Of a stretch of 64,000 nucleotides of DNA, positions 1-8,926 are shown piece by piece. Below the pieces are notes generated by a model, which had not been told where the DNA came from, did not search any database, and saw nothing but the letters and a program-made list of their open reading frames with translations. The stretch spans positions 1 to 64,000 of the forward strand of contig NZ_RXOZ01000004.1 of NCBI RefSeq assembly GCF_003991205.1. The letters are read 5' to 3'. Origin of the DNA: Georgenia sp. SYP-B2076 (GTDB lineage Bacteria > Actinomycetota > Actinomycetes > Actinomycetales > Actinomycetaceae). The first letter of the stretch is position 1; each line of letters begins with the position of its first letter. The translations under genes and the position numbers were made by a program.

Positions 1-85
1 CGACTCGGCGCTCGAGAAGGTCGCCTCCCTCGGCGGGTCGACCGTGGTGCCCAGGCAGCCCATCGGCGACATGGGTTACTCCGCC
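1..85 (+). pseudogene. Fragment of a VOC (glyoxalase-like) protein, both ends missing
   Basis: The first 28 codons in frame 2 read as the C-terminal half of a VOC-superfamily domain: a helix with ALEKVASLGG, a strand with STVVP, then PIGDMGYSA. In the COG3324 type this last motif is normally followed by a strand and a D-x-E-G-N metal/substrate loop. Here the similarity stops at GYSA and the frame continues as low-complexity sequence antisense to the neighbouring helicase gene, without a stop for over 600 codons. The 5' part lies outside the window. It is either a truncated gene or the edge of a deletion or assembly junction; no function can be assigned. Confidence 0.5.
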
Positions 86-1459
86 GCGGCCGCGCCGGCT
101 GCGCGTGGACGAGCGCCCGGCCGCGCCGGCCGACGTGCGGGGGGCCCCGCCGTTGCCGCGCCCGGCCTGCTGGGCGTCGACCTTGCGCGACGCCGCGACG
201 GGCGCCTGCTCCGGGGCGACGTACCCGGCGGTCTCGCCGACGAGCGCGACCACCCGCGGGTCCGTCGCCACGACCCTCGCGGGGGTAGCGTGGATCTTCG
301 CCGCGCGGGCGAGGGACCGGAAGTCCCCGCGCTGCTCGGGCAGCACGACGGTGACGACGTCCCCGGCGTGACCGGCGCGGGCGGTGCGCCCGGAGCGGTG
401 CAGGTACGCCTTGTGCTCGGCCGGCGGGTCGACGTGGACGACGAGGTCGACGTCGTCGACGTGGATCCCGCGCGCTGCGATGTCGGTCGCGACCATGACC
501 CGGACCTCGCCGGAGGCGAACGCCTCGAGGCCGCGCTCGCGCGCGTTCTGGGAGAGGTTGCCGTGCAGCTCGACGGCGGGGACGCCCGACGCGGTCAGCT
601 GGCGGGCCAGCTTCTTGGCCTGGTGCTTGGTGCGGGTGAACAGCAGCCGGCGGGACGTGCCGGAGGCGAGGGCCTGCACGAGGTCGTTCTTCTCGGCGGT
701 CCCGGCGACCTCGAAGACGTGGTGGTCCATCGCCGCGACGGGCGACTCGGCGGAGTCGACGCTGTGGTGCAGCGGCTTGTCCAGGAACTGCTTGACCAGC
801 CGGTCCACGCCGTTGTCGAGCGTCGCAGAGAACAGCAGGCGCTGCCCGCCGCCCGGGGTGGCCTTGAGGATGCGGGTGACGCCGGGCAGGAAGCCGAGGT
901 CGGCCATGTGGTCGGCCTCGTCCAGCACGGTCACAGCGACGGCGTCGAGGTGCACGAGGCGCTGGTTCATGAGGTCCTCGAGGCGGCCCGGGCAGGCGAC
1001 GACGATGTCGACGCCGCGCTGCAGCGCCTCGACCTGCCGGCCCTGCTTGACGCCACCGAAGATGACCGTGACGCGCAGCCCGGCCGCGGTGGCCAGCGGC
1101 GTGATGGTCTCGGCGATCTGCGTGGCGAGCTCGCGGGTGGGGGCGAGCACCAGGCCCCGGGGGTGGCTCGGCGCGCTGCGGCCGGGGAGCGTCTCGCCCG
1201 AGGGCACGAGTGCAGCGAGCCGGGCCACGAGCGGCAGGGAGAAGGCCAGGGTCTTGCCCGAGCCGGTGCGGCCGCGGCCGAGCACGTCGCGCCCGGCGAG
1301 GGTGTCCACCAGCGTGGCGGACTGGATGGGGAAGGGCGCGGTGAGGCCGCGGGAGATCAGGGACTTCTCCAGCACCGCGGGCACGCCGAGCGCGCCGAAG
1401 GTGGCTGCGCCGTCGGCGTTCGCGGGCATGGAGGGGGAAACAGTGGTGGTGTCGAGCAC
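1..1459 (-). CDS. DEAD/DEAH-box RNA helicase, 3' end not closed in the window
   Basis: ATP-dependent RNA helicase of superfamily 2, probably acting in ribosome assembly or RNA turnover. In order it shows a Q-motif (FPIQSATL), Walker A (GRTGSGKT), motif Ia (APTRELA), GG, motif Ib (CPGRL), DEAD, SAT as FSATL, then the second RecA domain ending HRSGRTARAG. After about residue 430 comes a Gly/Arg/Ser-rich tail typical of such enzymes. No stop codon is met before the window edge, and the last ~85 bases read better as a VOC protein on the other strand, so the real C-terminus is doubtful. The start taken is a GTG at 1459 with AGAGAAG upstream; ATG at 1429 is the alternative. No operon partner is seen. 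Confidence 0.85.
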   Translation of the reverse strand, partial: MLDTTTVSPSMPANADGAATFGALGVPAVLEKSLISRGLTAPFPIQSATLVDTLAGRDVLGRGRTGSGKTLAFSLPLVARLAALVPSGETLPGRSAPSHPRGLVLAPTRELATQIAETITPLATAAGLRVTVIFGGVKQGRQVEALQRGVDIVVACPGRLEDLMNQRLVHLDAVAVTVLDEADHMADLGFLPGVTRILKATPGGGQRLLFSATLDNGVDRLVKQFLDKPLHHSVDSAESPVAAMDHHVFEVAGTAEKNDLVQALASGTSRRLLFTRTKHQAKKLARQLTASGVPAVELHGNLSQNARERGLEAFASGEVRVMVATDIAARGIHVDDVDLVVHVDPPAEHKAYLHRSGRTARAGHAGDVVTVVLPEQRGDFRSLARAAKIHATPARVVATDPRVVALVGETAGYVAPEQAPVAASRKVDAQQAGRGNGGAPRTSAGAAGRSSTRSRRGRGGVTHVADGLPGHHGRPAEGGDLLERRV

Positions 1460-1693
1460 GAAGAGGTACTTCTCTCAGCAGGAGGTCACCGCAGGCATCT
1501 CCGCAGTTGCGTCATCGGCGGCCGAGCCGCCGGCGCTGTAAGCCGTGCTGTGCGATGTCGGGGCGCCGTCAAGCAGCGGTCCCTGCTGTCAGTATGGCAC
1601 GCGACGCGTGTTGTGGGGCGTCTCCGTCCGGTGACTGCACTCACAGCGTTGCCGGGCGGCCGCCCGCGCCGGCGGCCCCGCGACACCCCTCCG

Positions 1694-1741
1694 GCGCCCG
1701 GAACGGGCGTCGCCCAGGCACCCGGAGCGGGCGCCGCTCAG
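1694..1741 (-). repeat. Two-copy 24 bp repeat spanning the EamA stop codon
   Basis: Positions 1718-1741 contain the last codons and TGA of the EamA gene. Positions 1694-1717 repeat them with 20 of 24 bases identical, the TGA having become TGG. This resembles the stop-codon repeats seen at several other genes in the window. Confidence 0.6.
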
Positions 1742-2664
1742 GCCTTCGCCGGGGCCTCGCCCGCCCCCGAGGCGAGGGCCACGGCGACGCTGACGAGCAC
1801 GAGCCCCGCCGCCTCCCCCGGCGACGGCACCTGGCCGAGCACGACGAGCCCCACCAGCAGCGACGTCGCGGGCAGCAGCGAGGTCAGCAGCGCGAAGGTC
1901 GGGGCGGGCAGCCGGGTGAGCGCCACCTGGTCCACGGCGTAGGGCAGGAACGAGGAGAGCACCCCGACGCCGACGACGCCGAGCAGCAGCGCCGGCGACG
2001 CCAGCGCCTCCCCGGCCGTGCCGGCGGCCACCGGGGCGTACACGAGCGCGCCCGCCGCCATCCCCACGGCGAGTGAGTCCAGGCCGCTGCGCCCCGAGGC
2101 GATGCGCCGCCCCAGCACGATGTAGCCGGCCCACGCCGCGCCGGCCGCGAGCGCGAAGGCCACGCCGACGCCGGTGCCCGGGCGGGACCAGTCGAGCCCC
2201 AACCCGGAGATGGACAGCACCCCGAGCAGGGCGACGACGATCGCGCCGCGCACCCGCAGGCCCCGGCCGGCCACCGCCGCCACCGCCACGGGCCCGAGGT
2301 ACTCCAGCGACACGGCGCTGCCGAGCGGGAGGTGGTCGATGGCGACGTAGAACAGCAGGTTCATCCCGGCGAGGATGATGCCGAACAGCGCGGAGGCCGC
2401 CGCCGTGCGCGCGGTCCACACGCGGCGCCAGGGCCGGCGCCAGGCCACCAGCAGGACGGCGGCGACGAGGATCCGCCACCAGGCCACCGTGGTGGCGGGC
2501 ATGATGGCGAAGAGCCCGACGGCGAGCGCGGCGCCCAGGTACTGGCTGGCGCCCGAGACCATGAAGAGCGCGGGGGCCGGCACCACCGCGCCCCGGCGGG
2601 GGCCACCCGTCCCGCGCCCGCCCGGCCCGCCAGGCCGGGGCCGTGGCGCGCCGCGGCGGATCAT
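1738..2664 (-). CDS. EamA-family (DMT superfamily) transporter
   Basis: Integral membrane transporter of the drug/metabolite superfamily, 308 residues, substrate unknown. The first ~30 residues are Arg/Gly/Pro-rich; after them roughly ten hydrophobic segments form two EamA repeats. The first runs from about residue 33 and includes the signature region VSLEYLGPVAVA; the second starts near residue 170. The protein resembles the RhtA-like threonine/homoserine exporters, but that is only inference. The ATG overlaps the TGA of the upstream AEC transporter gene (ATGA), so the two are translationally coupled and probably form one operon. The frame stays open far upstream, but the coupled ATG at 2664 is the sensible start. 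Confidence 0.85.
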   Translation of the reverse strand: MIRRGAPRPRPGGPGGRGTGGPRRGAVVPAPALFMVSGASQYLGAALAVGLFAIMPATTVAWWRILVAAVLLVAWRRPWRRVWTARTAAASALFGIILAGMNLLFYVAIDHLPLGSAVSLEYLGPVAVAAVAGRGLRVRGAIVVALLGVLSISGLGLDWSRPGTGVGVAFALAAGAAWAGYIVLGRRIASGRSGLDSLAVGMAAGALVYAPVAAGTAGEALASPALLLGVVGVGVLSSFLPYAVDQVALTRLPAPTFALLTSLLPATSLLVGLVVLGQVPSPGEAAGLVLVSVAVALASGAGEAPAKA

Positions 2665-3584
2665 CCGAGCAGCCCCGTGAGGGCGACGACGACCGGGACG
2701 CACGCCACGGTGGTGAGGAGGATCGTCTCGCGGGAGGCCGCGACCGCCTGCCCGTAGCGCATGGCGTAGACGAAGACGTTCTGCGCGGTGGGCAGCGCGG
2801 CCACGACCACGGGCGCGAGCAGCGCCGTCCCGGTCAGGTCGAACGCGTAGCGGCCCAGGACGAAGGCGAGACCCGGTCCCGCGAGGTTCTTGAGGACGAC
2901 GGCGAACCACAGCGTCCCGCGACCCTCGCCGCGGCCGGGCGGGGGCGCGCCGCGCAGCGACAGGCCGAAGGAGAGCAGCATGATCGGCACGGCGATGTCG
3001 GCGATCATCTGGACGGGCAGGAGCACCGGCGCGGGCAGCTGCCAGCCGGTGAGGGAGAACACGAGCCCGAGGGCCACGCCGACCACGAGCGGGTTGCGCA
3101 GGGGTGACGTCAGGGTGGCCACGCGGGAGACGCCGCGGCGCCCCGTCTGCAGGTCGAGGATGGTGAAGCTCACCGGCACCATGACGAGCAGCTGGAAGAG
3201 CAGCACCGGGGCGATCGCCGCGGCGCTGCCGGCGGCGAAGACCAGGATGGGGATGCCCATGTTCCCGGCGTTGACGTAGCTCGCGGACAGGGCACCGAGG
3301 GTCACCTCCGCCCCGCGGCGGCGCAGCACGAACCGGGCGACGAGGGCGTAGACGGCGGCGAGCACGACCGCGGTGATCCAGTTGACCAGGGCGCTCTCGG
3401 AGAAGACGGCCGCCACGTCGGCGCGCGCGAGGGTGAGGAACATCAGCGCCGGCGTGCCCACGAAGAACGTCAGCTTCGAGAGGCCCTCGGCGGCGCCGGG
3501 GCCGAGCACGTGCCACCGCGCGAGCAGGTAGCCGAGGAGGACGATCACGGCCAGCGAGAGGAACCCGGTGAACACGGCAGCCAC
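2661..3584 (-). CDS. AEC-family (auxin efflux carrier type) transporter
   Basis: Membrane transporter of the AEC/BASS-like fold, 307 residues, with about ten transmembrane segments in two five-helix halves. The family signature YVNAGNMGIPI lies near residue 105 and a second Asn-containing crossover, LPTAQNVFVYAMRYG, near residue 270. Bacterial members move malate, malonate or other organic anions; the substrate here cannot be read from sequence. The GTG start at 3584 follows a strong GAGGAGGA site about seven bases upstream. It is the first gene of a two-gene unit with the EamA transporter, whose ATG overlaps its stop. Confidence 0.88.
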   Translation of the reverse strand: MAAVFTGFLSLAVIVLLGYLLARWHVLGPGAAEGLSKLTFFVGTPALMFLTLARADVAAVFSESALVNWITAVVLAAVYALVARFVLRRRGAEVTLGALSASYVNAGNMGIPILVFAAGSAAAIAPVLLFQLLVMVPVSFTILDLQTGRRGVSRVATLTSPLRNPLVVGVALGLVFSLTGWQLPAPVLLPVQMIADIAVPIMLLSFGLSLRGAPPPGRGEGRGTLWFAVVLKNLAGPGLAFVLGRYAFDLTGTALLAPVVVAALPTAQNVFVYAMRYGQAVAASRETILLTTVACVPVVVALTGLLG

Positions 3585-3647
3585 GCGATGTCCTCCTCAG
3601 CGTCTGGAGCCGTCGCCGCGACGGCGGTTCATCCTCGCACCCGGTCG

Positions 3648-4502
3648 CTAGTGCTCCAGAACCACGTCCACGCTGAGCCCGGCGTGGTCGGAGATCGCGA
3701 GGTGGTGGGTGCGGGCGGCGGACACGGCCGTGACGGCCCCGTCCCCGAGCAGGTGGTCGAGCTGGATGCGCGGGCGGGCGTTGGTGAAGGTCGGTGCGCT
3801 GGCGAGGGGCGTGAGGCCGCCGTCGGCCACCACGCCGGCGACCTCGGCCGGGCGGAGGTTGAGGTCCCCGCCGAGCACGCGCGGGCCGGGCAGGGCGCCG
3901 AGGACGGCGACGGCGTCGGCGAGCTGGCGCCGTGCCGTCGGGGGGTCCACGGACAGGTGCGTGACGGCGACCGAGAGCGGCCCTCCGGGGGTCTCGAGGA
4001 CGGCGGCGAGGCACACGCGGGCGGGGTCCAGGCGCGGGGACCAGGCCCGGGCGGCCCACCAGGGCGAACCGCCGCGCAGCACGCGCGGGCCGCCGCCCCG
4101 CAGGCGCCGCACGTGCCAGGAGCGCACGGGCAGGCGCGTGAGGAGGGCGACGCCGTAGCCCGGGAGCCGGGGCGCCGTGGCCCGCACGGCGGGCAGGCGC
4201 AGCCCCGTGGCGGAGCCGGCGAGGCTGGGGGCGAAGCGCCACCGCATGCCGAGCTCATCCGCCAGCAGGGCCGCCTGGTCGACGCGGCCCGAGCGCCGCT
4301 GCCCCCTGTCCACCTCCTGCAGGAGGACCACGTCCGCGCCCGTCGCGGCGATCTCGTGGGCGGCGGCGAACAGCGCGCCGCCCTCCGTGGCGCGGTCCTC
4401 GCGGGCGGTGCCCCGGGCGGGGGTGCCGTGCTGGAGGTTGAGGGTAAGCAGCCGGAGGGGGTCGGGCCCGCGCCCCGCGAGCGGGGCGACGGCGTCGCTC
4501 AC
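3648..4502 (-). CDS. Endonuclease/exonuclease/phosphatase (EEP) family hydrolase
   Basis: Metal-dependent phosphodiesterase fold of 284 residues, related to DNase I, AP endonucleases and sphingomyelinases. The catalytic landmarks are present: LNLQHG near residue 20 (Asn), LLQEVDRG near 62 (metal-binding Glu), a histidine in VTHLSVDPP near 175, GGDLNLRP near 210 (Asp and Asn) and a C-terminal SDHAGL (Asp-His pair). No signal peptide is visible, so it is probably cytoplasmic. Its GTG start lies ten bases after the msrB stop, so both are likely cotranscribed. The true substrate, whether nucleic acid, lipid head group or inositol phosphate, is unknown. Confidence 0.82.
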   Translation of the reverse strand: MSDAVAPLAGRGPDPLRLLTLNLQHGTPARGTAREDRATEGGALFAAAHEIAATGADVVLLQEVDRGQRRSGRVDQAALLADELGMRWRFAPSLAGSATGLRLPAVRATAPRLPGYGVALLTRLPVRSWHVRRLRGGGPRVLRGGSPWWAARAWSPRLDPARVCLAAVLETPGGPLSVAVTHLSVDPPTARRQLADAVAVLGALPGPRVLGGDLNLRPAEVAGVVADGGLTPLASAPTFTNARPRIQLDHLLGDGAVTAVSAARTHHLAISDHAGLSVDVVLEH

Positions 4503-4512
4503 GGGGCGGCCG

Positions 4513-4932
4513 TCAGGCCCCGTCCGGGCGCTCCTCGAACGTCAGGGAGACGGAGTTCATGCAGAACCGGTCGCCCGTGGGGGTCTGCGGGGCGTCGTCG
4601 AAGACGTGCCCGAGGTGGGAGCCGCAGCTGGCGCAGCGCACCTCCGTGCGCACCATGCCGTGCGAGCGGTCCTGGATGAGCTCGACGGCGTCGTTGTCCG
4701 TGGGGGCGTAGAAGCTGGGCCAGCCGCAGTGGGCCTCGAACTTGGTGGTCGAGCGGAACAGCTCCGCCCCGCACGCGCGGCAGCGGTAGACGCCCTCGCG
4801 CTGCTCGTTCAGCAGCGCACCGGTGAAGGGACGCTCCGTGCCGGCCTGGCGCAGCACCTGGTACTCGAACGGGTCGAGCTCGGCCCGCCACTCCTCGTCG
4901 GTCTTCTCGACAGCCTTCCTGGACTCATTCAT
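4513..4932 (-). CDS. msrB: Peptide-methionine (R)-S-oxide reductase MsrB
   Basis: Repairs oxidised methionine by reducing the R-sulfoxide in proteins. The 139-residue single-domain protein has the zinc-binding pairs C51-x2-C54 and C100-x2-C103 and the catalytic cysteine C124 in RFCMNSVSL. The characteristic HCGWPSF and GHVFDD motifs are present. The length is normal for a stand-alone cytoplasmic MsrB. The start ATG at 4932 lies behind GGAG-like sequence. It is probably the first gene of a short operon with the EEP hydrolase ten bases downstream. Confidence 0.95.
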   Translation of the reverse strand: MNESRKAVEKTDEEWRAELDPFEYQVLRQAGTERPFTGALLNEQREGVYRCRACGAELFRSTTKFEAHCGWPSFYAPTDNDAVELIQDRSHGMVRTEVRCASCGSHLGHVFDDAPQTPTGDRFCMNSVSLTFEERPDGA

Positions 4933-4984
4933 GGCTCCATGGTCCTCCCCCGGCGGCGCCCCGTCATCTCGGTCCCGGCGCTGC

Positions 4985-6928
4985 TCAGTCGCCGTCGCCG
5001 CCGTCGCCGTCGGGCGAGGCGTCCTTCCCGAACACCTCCCGGGCCCGTTGCGCGTCGTCGCCGCCCTGCGACCCGTCCGCCGCGGCACGTTTGCGCTCGG
5101 CGACGAGCTCGCGCTCCTCCTGCGCCTCCGGCCCGGGCCCGGAGAAGGCCTGGGCCCGCTCCTCCGCCTCGGGGGAGCCGGTGAAGAGGCTGGCCTCGTG
5201 CCCCGCGGTGGTGGTGATCGGCGCGAGGACCGCGGTGCTGGCCCCCGGCGGCTCCGGCGCCGGGCCGGGCTGGAGGCGCTCGCGCAGGGACCGGCGGCGC
5301 CGCATGTCCGGTCTCGGCTGCCCGTCATGGTCGGCCGCGGGCACGGGCTCGGAGGCGCCCGTTCGCTCGGGCGCCGGCGCACTTGAGGGCGCGGGTGCCG
5401 GAGCGCCCTCAGGCTGGGGTGCCGGTGCGCCCACGGGCTCAGCTGCCGGTGTCCGCGCGGGTGCCGGAGCGGCCGCCGCCCGCTCGGGCGAGGAGGCGGT
5501 CCGGGCGTCGTCGCGGTGGGCCCCGCCGGGTGCCTCGGCCGGGTCCAGCCCGAGCTCGATGGGATCCATGACCTGCGTGGCGTCCGAGGACGGGCGCCGG
5601 CGCTGCTCGTCGCCCGCCCGGCCCAGGCCGCCGCCGGTCCGCAGGCTCCGGCGATCCTCCCGGCTCGCACGACGGCGGGCCCGGCGCGCCGCCGCCTCGC
5701 GCTTGCGGCGCTCCTCCGGGTCCTGCTGGACGGGCGCCTCGACGAGCGTGTCCTGCGTCGGCACCTGCGCCCCGTCGAGGTCCGCCAGCTCGGTGAGCTC
5801 CTGTGCCAGCTCGTCGTAGAGGATGTCGTTGCGGTCCTCGGTGACCTCGACGACGTCCTGCTGCTCCAGCCGGGTGCGCGGCAGCGCGTAGGGCGCCTGG
5901 GTCTGGAACCAGTCGACCAGGTTCTCGCGGAGGTAGTACTTCAGGTCGGTCAGCGTCGGGGCGTCCTTCCCGGAGACCAGCGCGCGCACCTGGACCACCC
6001 CGCCGACGGCCTTCTCCACCTGGAGGATGCCCACCCGCCCGTCCCACATGTCCGTCAGCCGCAGCAGCCGCTCGAGCTCCAGGCGGACGGCGGGGACGGG
6101 CACGCGCCAGTCGACGTCGAACTCGACCGTCCCGAGCAGCTCGGGGGCTTGCCGCGTCCAGTTCTCGAACGGCTTGGTGGTGAAGTCGGTCGACGGCATG
6201 ATCATGCGGCGGTCGTCCCACAGCCGCACCACCACGTACGTCAGGGTGATCTCCTCGACGTGGCCGAACTGCCCCTGGACGATGACGACGTCGTCGACGC
6301 GGATGGCGTCGGTCAGGGCCAGCTGGAGCCCGGCGAAGACGTTCCCGAGCGTGGTCTGGGCGGCAAGGCCGGCGACCACGGAGAGGATGCCCGCCGAGGC
6401 GAGGATGCTGGCCCCGGCGGCGCGCATCCCGGGGAACGTCAGCAGGATCGCGGCGATCCCGAGGACGACGATGACGGCGACCCCCACGCGGCGCAGCACC
6501 TGCGCCTGGGTCTGGATCCGGCGGGCATGGGAGGTGGGGTCACCGGCGGCCCGGATCCGGGCGAGCGCGGTGTCCTCCATCACCCGCAGGAGGCCGGCGG
6601 CCAGCCACGTGATCGCGGCGATGAGGGCCATGAGCAGGCCGTGCTGGGCGAGCGCGCGCCACGTCGGCTCCCGGATGCCGGCCGCGACCGGGGTGGCGAG
6701 CACCAGGCCCGTCCAGGCGCCCACGATCACGAGGATCACCCGGAGGGGCTTGCGCTCCCGCCGGGAGATGAGCGTGATGATCGGGTGCCTGCGGTTGACC
6801 ACGCGCATGGCGCCGGTGATCGCGTAGGAGACCAGCAGGCCGACGAAGATCCCGCCCGCGACCCACAGGACGACGGTGAGGAAGCTGACGGTGGTCTCGA
6901 CGGTCTTATCGAGCGAGGCGGGCGTCAT
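4985..6928 (-). CDS. Mechanosensitive channel of the MscS family with long disordered tail
   Basis: Small-conductance mechanosensitive channel, 647 residues, expected to open on membrane tension during hypo-osmotic shock. About five hydrophobic helices lie between residues 15 and 200. The pore-lining TM3 and beta domain follow, with the segments [41 protein letters not shown] and MIMPSTDF, all standard MscS motifs. A cytoplasmic alpha/beta domain continues to about residue 400. The last ~240 residues are Arg-, Pro-, Ala- and Glu-rich and look unstructured, a common actinobacterial addition of unknown role. No Shine-Dalgarno site precedes the ATG, but a -10 box lies six bases upstream. Confidence 0.9.
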   Translation of the reverse strand: MTPASLDKTVETTVSFLTVVLWVAGGIFVGLLVSYAITGAMRVVNRRHPIITLISRRERKPLRVILVIVGAWTGLVLATPVAAGIREPTWRALAQHGLLMALIAAITWLAAGLLRVMEDTALARIRAAGDPTSHARRIQTQAQVLRRVGVAVIVVLGIAAILLTFPGMRAAGASILASAGILSVVAGLAAQTTLGNVFAGLQLALTDAIRVDDVVIVQGQFGHVEEITLTYVVVRLWDDRRMIMPSTDFTTKPFENWTRQAPELLGTVEFDVDWRVPVPAVRLELERLLRLTDMWDGRVGILQVEKAVGGVVQVRALVSGKDAPTLTDLKYYLRENLVDWFQTQAPYALPRTRLEQQDVVEVTEDRNDILYDELAQELTELADLDGAQVPTQDTLVEAPVQQDPEERRKREAAARRARRRASREDRRSLRTGGGLGRAGDEQRRRPSSDATQVMDPIELGLDPAEAPGGAHRDDARTASSPERAAAAPAPARTPAAEPVGAPAPQPEGAPAPAPSSAPAPERTGASEPVPAADHDGQPRPDMRRRRSLRERLQPGPAPEPPGASTAVLAPITTTAGHEASLFTGSPEAEERAQAFSGPGPEAQEERELVAERKRAAADGSQGGDDAQRAREVFGKDASPDGDGGDGD

Positions 6929-6934
6929 GTCTCC

Positions 6935-6940
6935 AGGCTA
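6935..6940 (-). promoter_or_regulatory. -10 box of a leaderless promoter for the MscS-like gene
   Basis: TAGCCT on the minus strand lies exactly six bases before the ATG at 6928. Transcription would start at or next to the start codon, so the mRNA would be leaderless. The same spacing recurs elsewhere in this window. Confidence 0.5.
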
Positions 6941-7036
6941 CGTGCGCTTTCCTGGGAGTCCGCTGGGGACCCGAGATGAAGCCGGGACGAGTCGTCCGGT
7001 ACGGCCGGGGGTGGCGCGGGACCCCGGCCGGCGACC

Positions 7037-7540
7037 TCAGCCGAGATCCTTGCCGAGGTAGATCTGCACGAACGGGTTGTCCCCGAAGGGCGTGGTCGGC
7101 TCGTACCCGGCGGACTCGTAGAGGCTGACGGCTTCCGTGAGCGCCTCGTTGACGCTGAGCACCACGCGGCGCCCGCCGAGGGAGCGCGCCCGGTTCTCGA
7201 GCGCCCTCAGCAGGAACCGCCCGAGGCCCTTGCCCCGCGCGTCGGGCGAGAGCCACATCCGCCGAAGCTCCACCTCCGTGCCGGAGAGCACGCGGACCCC
7301 GCCGCAGCCGAGGACCGTCCCGGTGACCAGCTCGGTCAGCAGCATGAAGTCCCCGTGCGGCGGCGTGACGTCGGTGGGGTCGGCGGCCTCGAGCAGCGAG
7401 ACGTCGAAGCCCTCGATCCGCTCACCGAGCTCGGCGTAGTAGCGGGCGAGCGCCCGAGCCGCACGCTCGCTCGCGGCCTGCCCCTCCAGGATGCGCACGG
7501 GCCCGGCCGGCGACGTCGTCGTTCCCTCGGGGATCGTCAT
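7037..7540 (-). CDS. GNAT-family N-acetyltransferase
   Basis: Acetyl-CoA-dependent acyltransferase of 167 residues with unknown acceptor. The acetyl-CoA pyrophosphate loop is seen as RGKGLGRFLL near residue 110, preceded by the strand VELRRMWLSPD and followed by the C-terminal SLYESAGYEPTTPF typical of the fold. The C-terminal NPFVQIYLGKDL is common among actinobacterial members annotated only as GNAT. The start at 7540 is an ATG with GATGTGGGG just upstream, a poor ribosome site. It is divergent from the PfkB kinase gene across a repeat-rich intergenic region. Confidence 0.85.
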   Translation of the reverse strand: MTIPEGTTTSPAGPVRILEGQAASERAARALARYYAELGERIEGFDVSLLEAADPTDVTPPHGDFMLLTELVTGTVLGCGGVRVLSGTEVELRRMWLSPDARGKGLGRFLLRALENRARSLGGRRVVLSVNEALTEAVSLYESAGYEPTTPFGDNPFVQIYLGKDLG

Positions 7541-7610
7541 CCCCACATCGTGCCCCGCCCGCCCACCCGCTGCCAGCCCTTCGACGGCGGGAACCTGCCG
7601 GGCGCCGGGC

Positions 7611-7727
7611 GGACCTCTCGCGGGCCCGCGGCCCCTCGCTGCCACGCGGACCCCTCGGACGGCCCGCCGATCCCTCGCGCGGCCCGCGGGCCTTTCGCAC
7701 GGCCCGCCAACCTCTCGCGCGGGCCCC
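7611..7727. repeat. Six imperfect ~20 bp direct repeats in a divergent promoter region
   Basis: Units begin at about 7611, 7630, 7648, 7669, 7689 and 7709. They follow a pattern close to GGNCCCTCGCNCGGCCCGCC and are 18 to 21 bases long. They fill the space between the divergent GNAT and PfkB genes. They could be binding sites for a regulator or simply slippage products; no protein is encoded convincingly. Confidence 0.5.
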
Positions 7728-7737
7728 GGTGGCCGCA

Positions 7738-7743
7738 TAGGCT
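7738..7743 (+). promoter_or_regulatory. -10 box for the PfkB gene, probably leaderless
   Basis: TAGGCT lies seven bases before the ATG at 7751, and no ribosome binding site is present between them. This supports 7751 as the true start even though it gives the protein a long basic Pro-rich extension. Confidence 0.45.
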
Positions 7744-7750
7744 CCCGCAC

Positions 7751-8911
7751 ATGGACGGCCGCTCGCCCGAGGGGCGCTCCCCCCGGCAGCCCCTCGCGCA
7801 GGGCGCCCCGGGAGGGTTTCCTGGCCGTCCCCCCACCGAGGTCTCCGACCGCCCCGTCCTGCCCGGGCCCGCGCCGGTCGCGGCGACGCCTGCGCGACCC
7901 GTCCCGGCGTCTCGGCTCGCCGCCGGCGACCTGCCGGGCACCCCGGACGTCGCCGTCGGGGGTGGCGCGGGCCGCCCGCGCATCTGCGTCCTGGCGCCGA
8001 CGCCGCTGCTCGTCGTCGAGATCGCCTCGCCCCACGAGGACTCCGGCCGGGCGCCCGAGCACACGGACATCCACCTCCACCCGGGCGGTCAGGGCCTGTG
8101 GGTCGCCCGGATGGCCGTCTCGCTCGGCGCCGACGTCACCGTCTGCGGGCCCTTCGGCGGCGAGCTGGGGCCAGCGGTCGCGCAGATGCTGAGCAGCGAC
8201 CGGCTCACCATCCACGCCGTGACGTACAACGGCGGCAACGGCGCCTACGTCTACGACCTGCGCGGCGAGGACCGCGAGATCGTCTCCCACATGCCCCCTG
8301 CCGCCCTGAACCGTCACGAGCTCGACGACCTCTACGGCACGCTGCTGGTCGACGCCCTCGACTCCGACGTCCTCGTGGTCACCGGCGCGGAGCCGTCGTC
8401 CGTGGTGCCCTCGAGCTTCTTCGGCCGGATCATCCGGGATCTGCGCTCCGCCGGGAAGCCGGTGGTGGCCGACCTCTCCGGCAACGCCGCCCGCGTCGCG
8501 GCCAAGGCCGGTCCGAGCGTGCTCAAGATGAGCCACGAGGAGGTGCGCGCCGCGGGCCTGACCGAGGACGCCGAGCCGGCGTCGCTGCTGGCCGTCGCCC
8601 GCGAGATGGTCGCCGGCGGCGTGGAGGCGATGGTGGTCTCGCGCGCCCAGGATCCCGCACTGATCGTCACCGCCGACGGCTCCCGCCGGGCGGTGGGTCC
8701 CGTCGTGACCCCGCTCGACCACCGCGGCGCCGGGGACTCGATGACGGCCGGGATCGCCGTCGGGATCGGCCGCGGCCTCGACATCTACGGCGCGGTACGG
8801 CTCGGCGCCGCCGCGGGCGCGCTGAACGTGACCCGGCGCGGCCTGGGCACCGGCCGCCGCGACCAGATCGAACGCTTCGCGGAACGGATCACCATCGAAG
8901 AGATGGCCTAA
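7751..8911 (+). CDS. PfkB/ribokinase-family carbohydrate kinase
   Basis: Sugar or sugar-phosphate kinase, 386 residues. The first ~75 residues are Pro/Arg/Gly-rich and low in complexity. The kinase fold starts at RICVLAPTPLLVVE. The sugar-binding GGQG lies near residue 116, and the ATP/catalytic signature DHRGAGDSMTAG near 330 carries the GAGD anion hole and catalytic Asp. The pattern HPGGQG and the missing canonical N-terminal sugar loop bring it closer to the phosphofructokinase/tagatose-phosphate kinase branch than to ribokinase, but the substrate is unknown. It is followed 15 bases downstream by surE, probably in one transcript. The N-terminal extension is odd; a shorter start near residue 75 cannot be excluded. 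Confidence 0.8.
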   Translation: MDGRSPEGRSPRQPLAQGAPGGFPGRPPTEVSDRPVLPGPAPVAATPARPVPASRLAAGDLPGTPDVAVGGGAGRPRICVLAPTPLLVVEIASPHEDSGRAPEHTDIHLHPGGQGLWVARMAVSLGADVTVCGPFGGELGPAVAQMLSSDRLTIHAVTYNGGNGAYVYDLRGEDREIVSHMPPAALNRHELDDLYGTLLVDALDSDVLVVTGAEPSSVVPSSFFGRIIRDLRSAGKPVVADLSGNAARVAAKAGPSVLKMSHEEVRAAGLTEDAEPASLLAVAREMVAGGVEAMVVSRAQDPALIVTADGSRRAVGPVVTPLDHRGAGDSMTAGIAVGIGRGLDIYGAVRLGAAAGALNVTRRGLGTGRRDQIERFAERITIEEMA

Positions 8912-8926
8912 GGAGATGGTTCTCAG

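Noticed and set aside
1486-1686. Small minus-strand gene upstream of the helicase
   Set aside because: The 66 codons are mostly Arg, Pro and Thr with no ribosome site; it looks like noise.
44-1942. Plus-strand open frame of over 600 codons in frame with the VOC fragment
   Set aside because: Only the first ~28 codons of the window resemble a protein; the rest is antisense to helicase and EamA.
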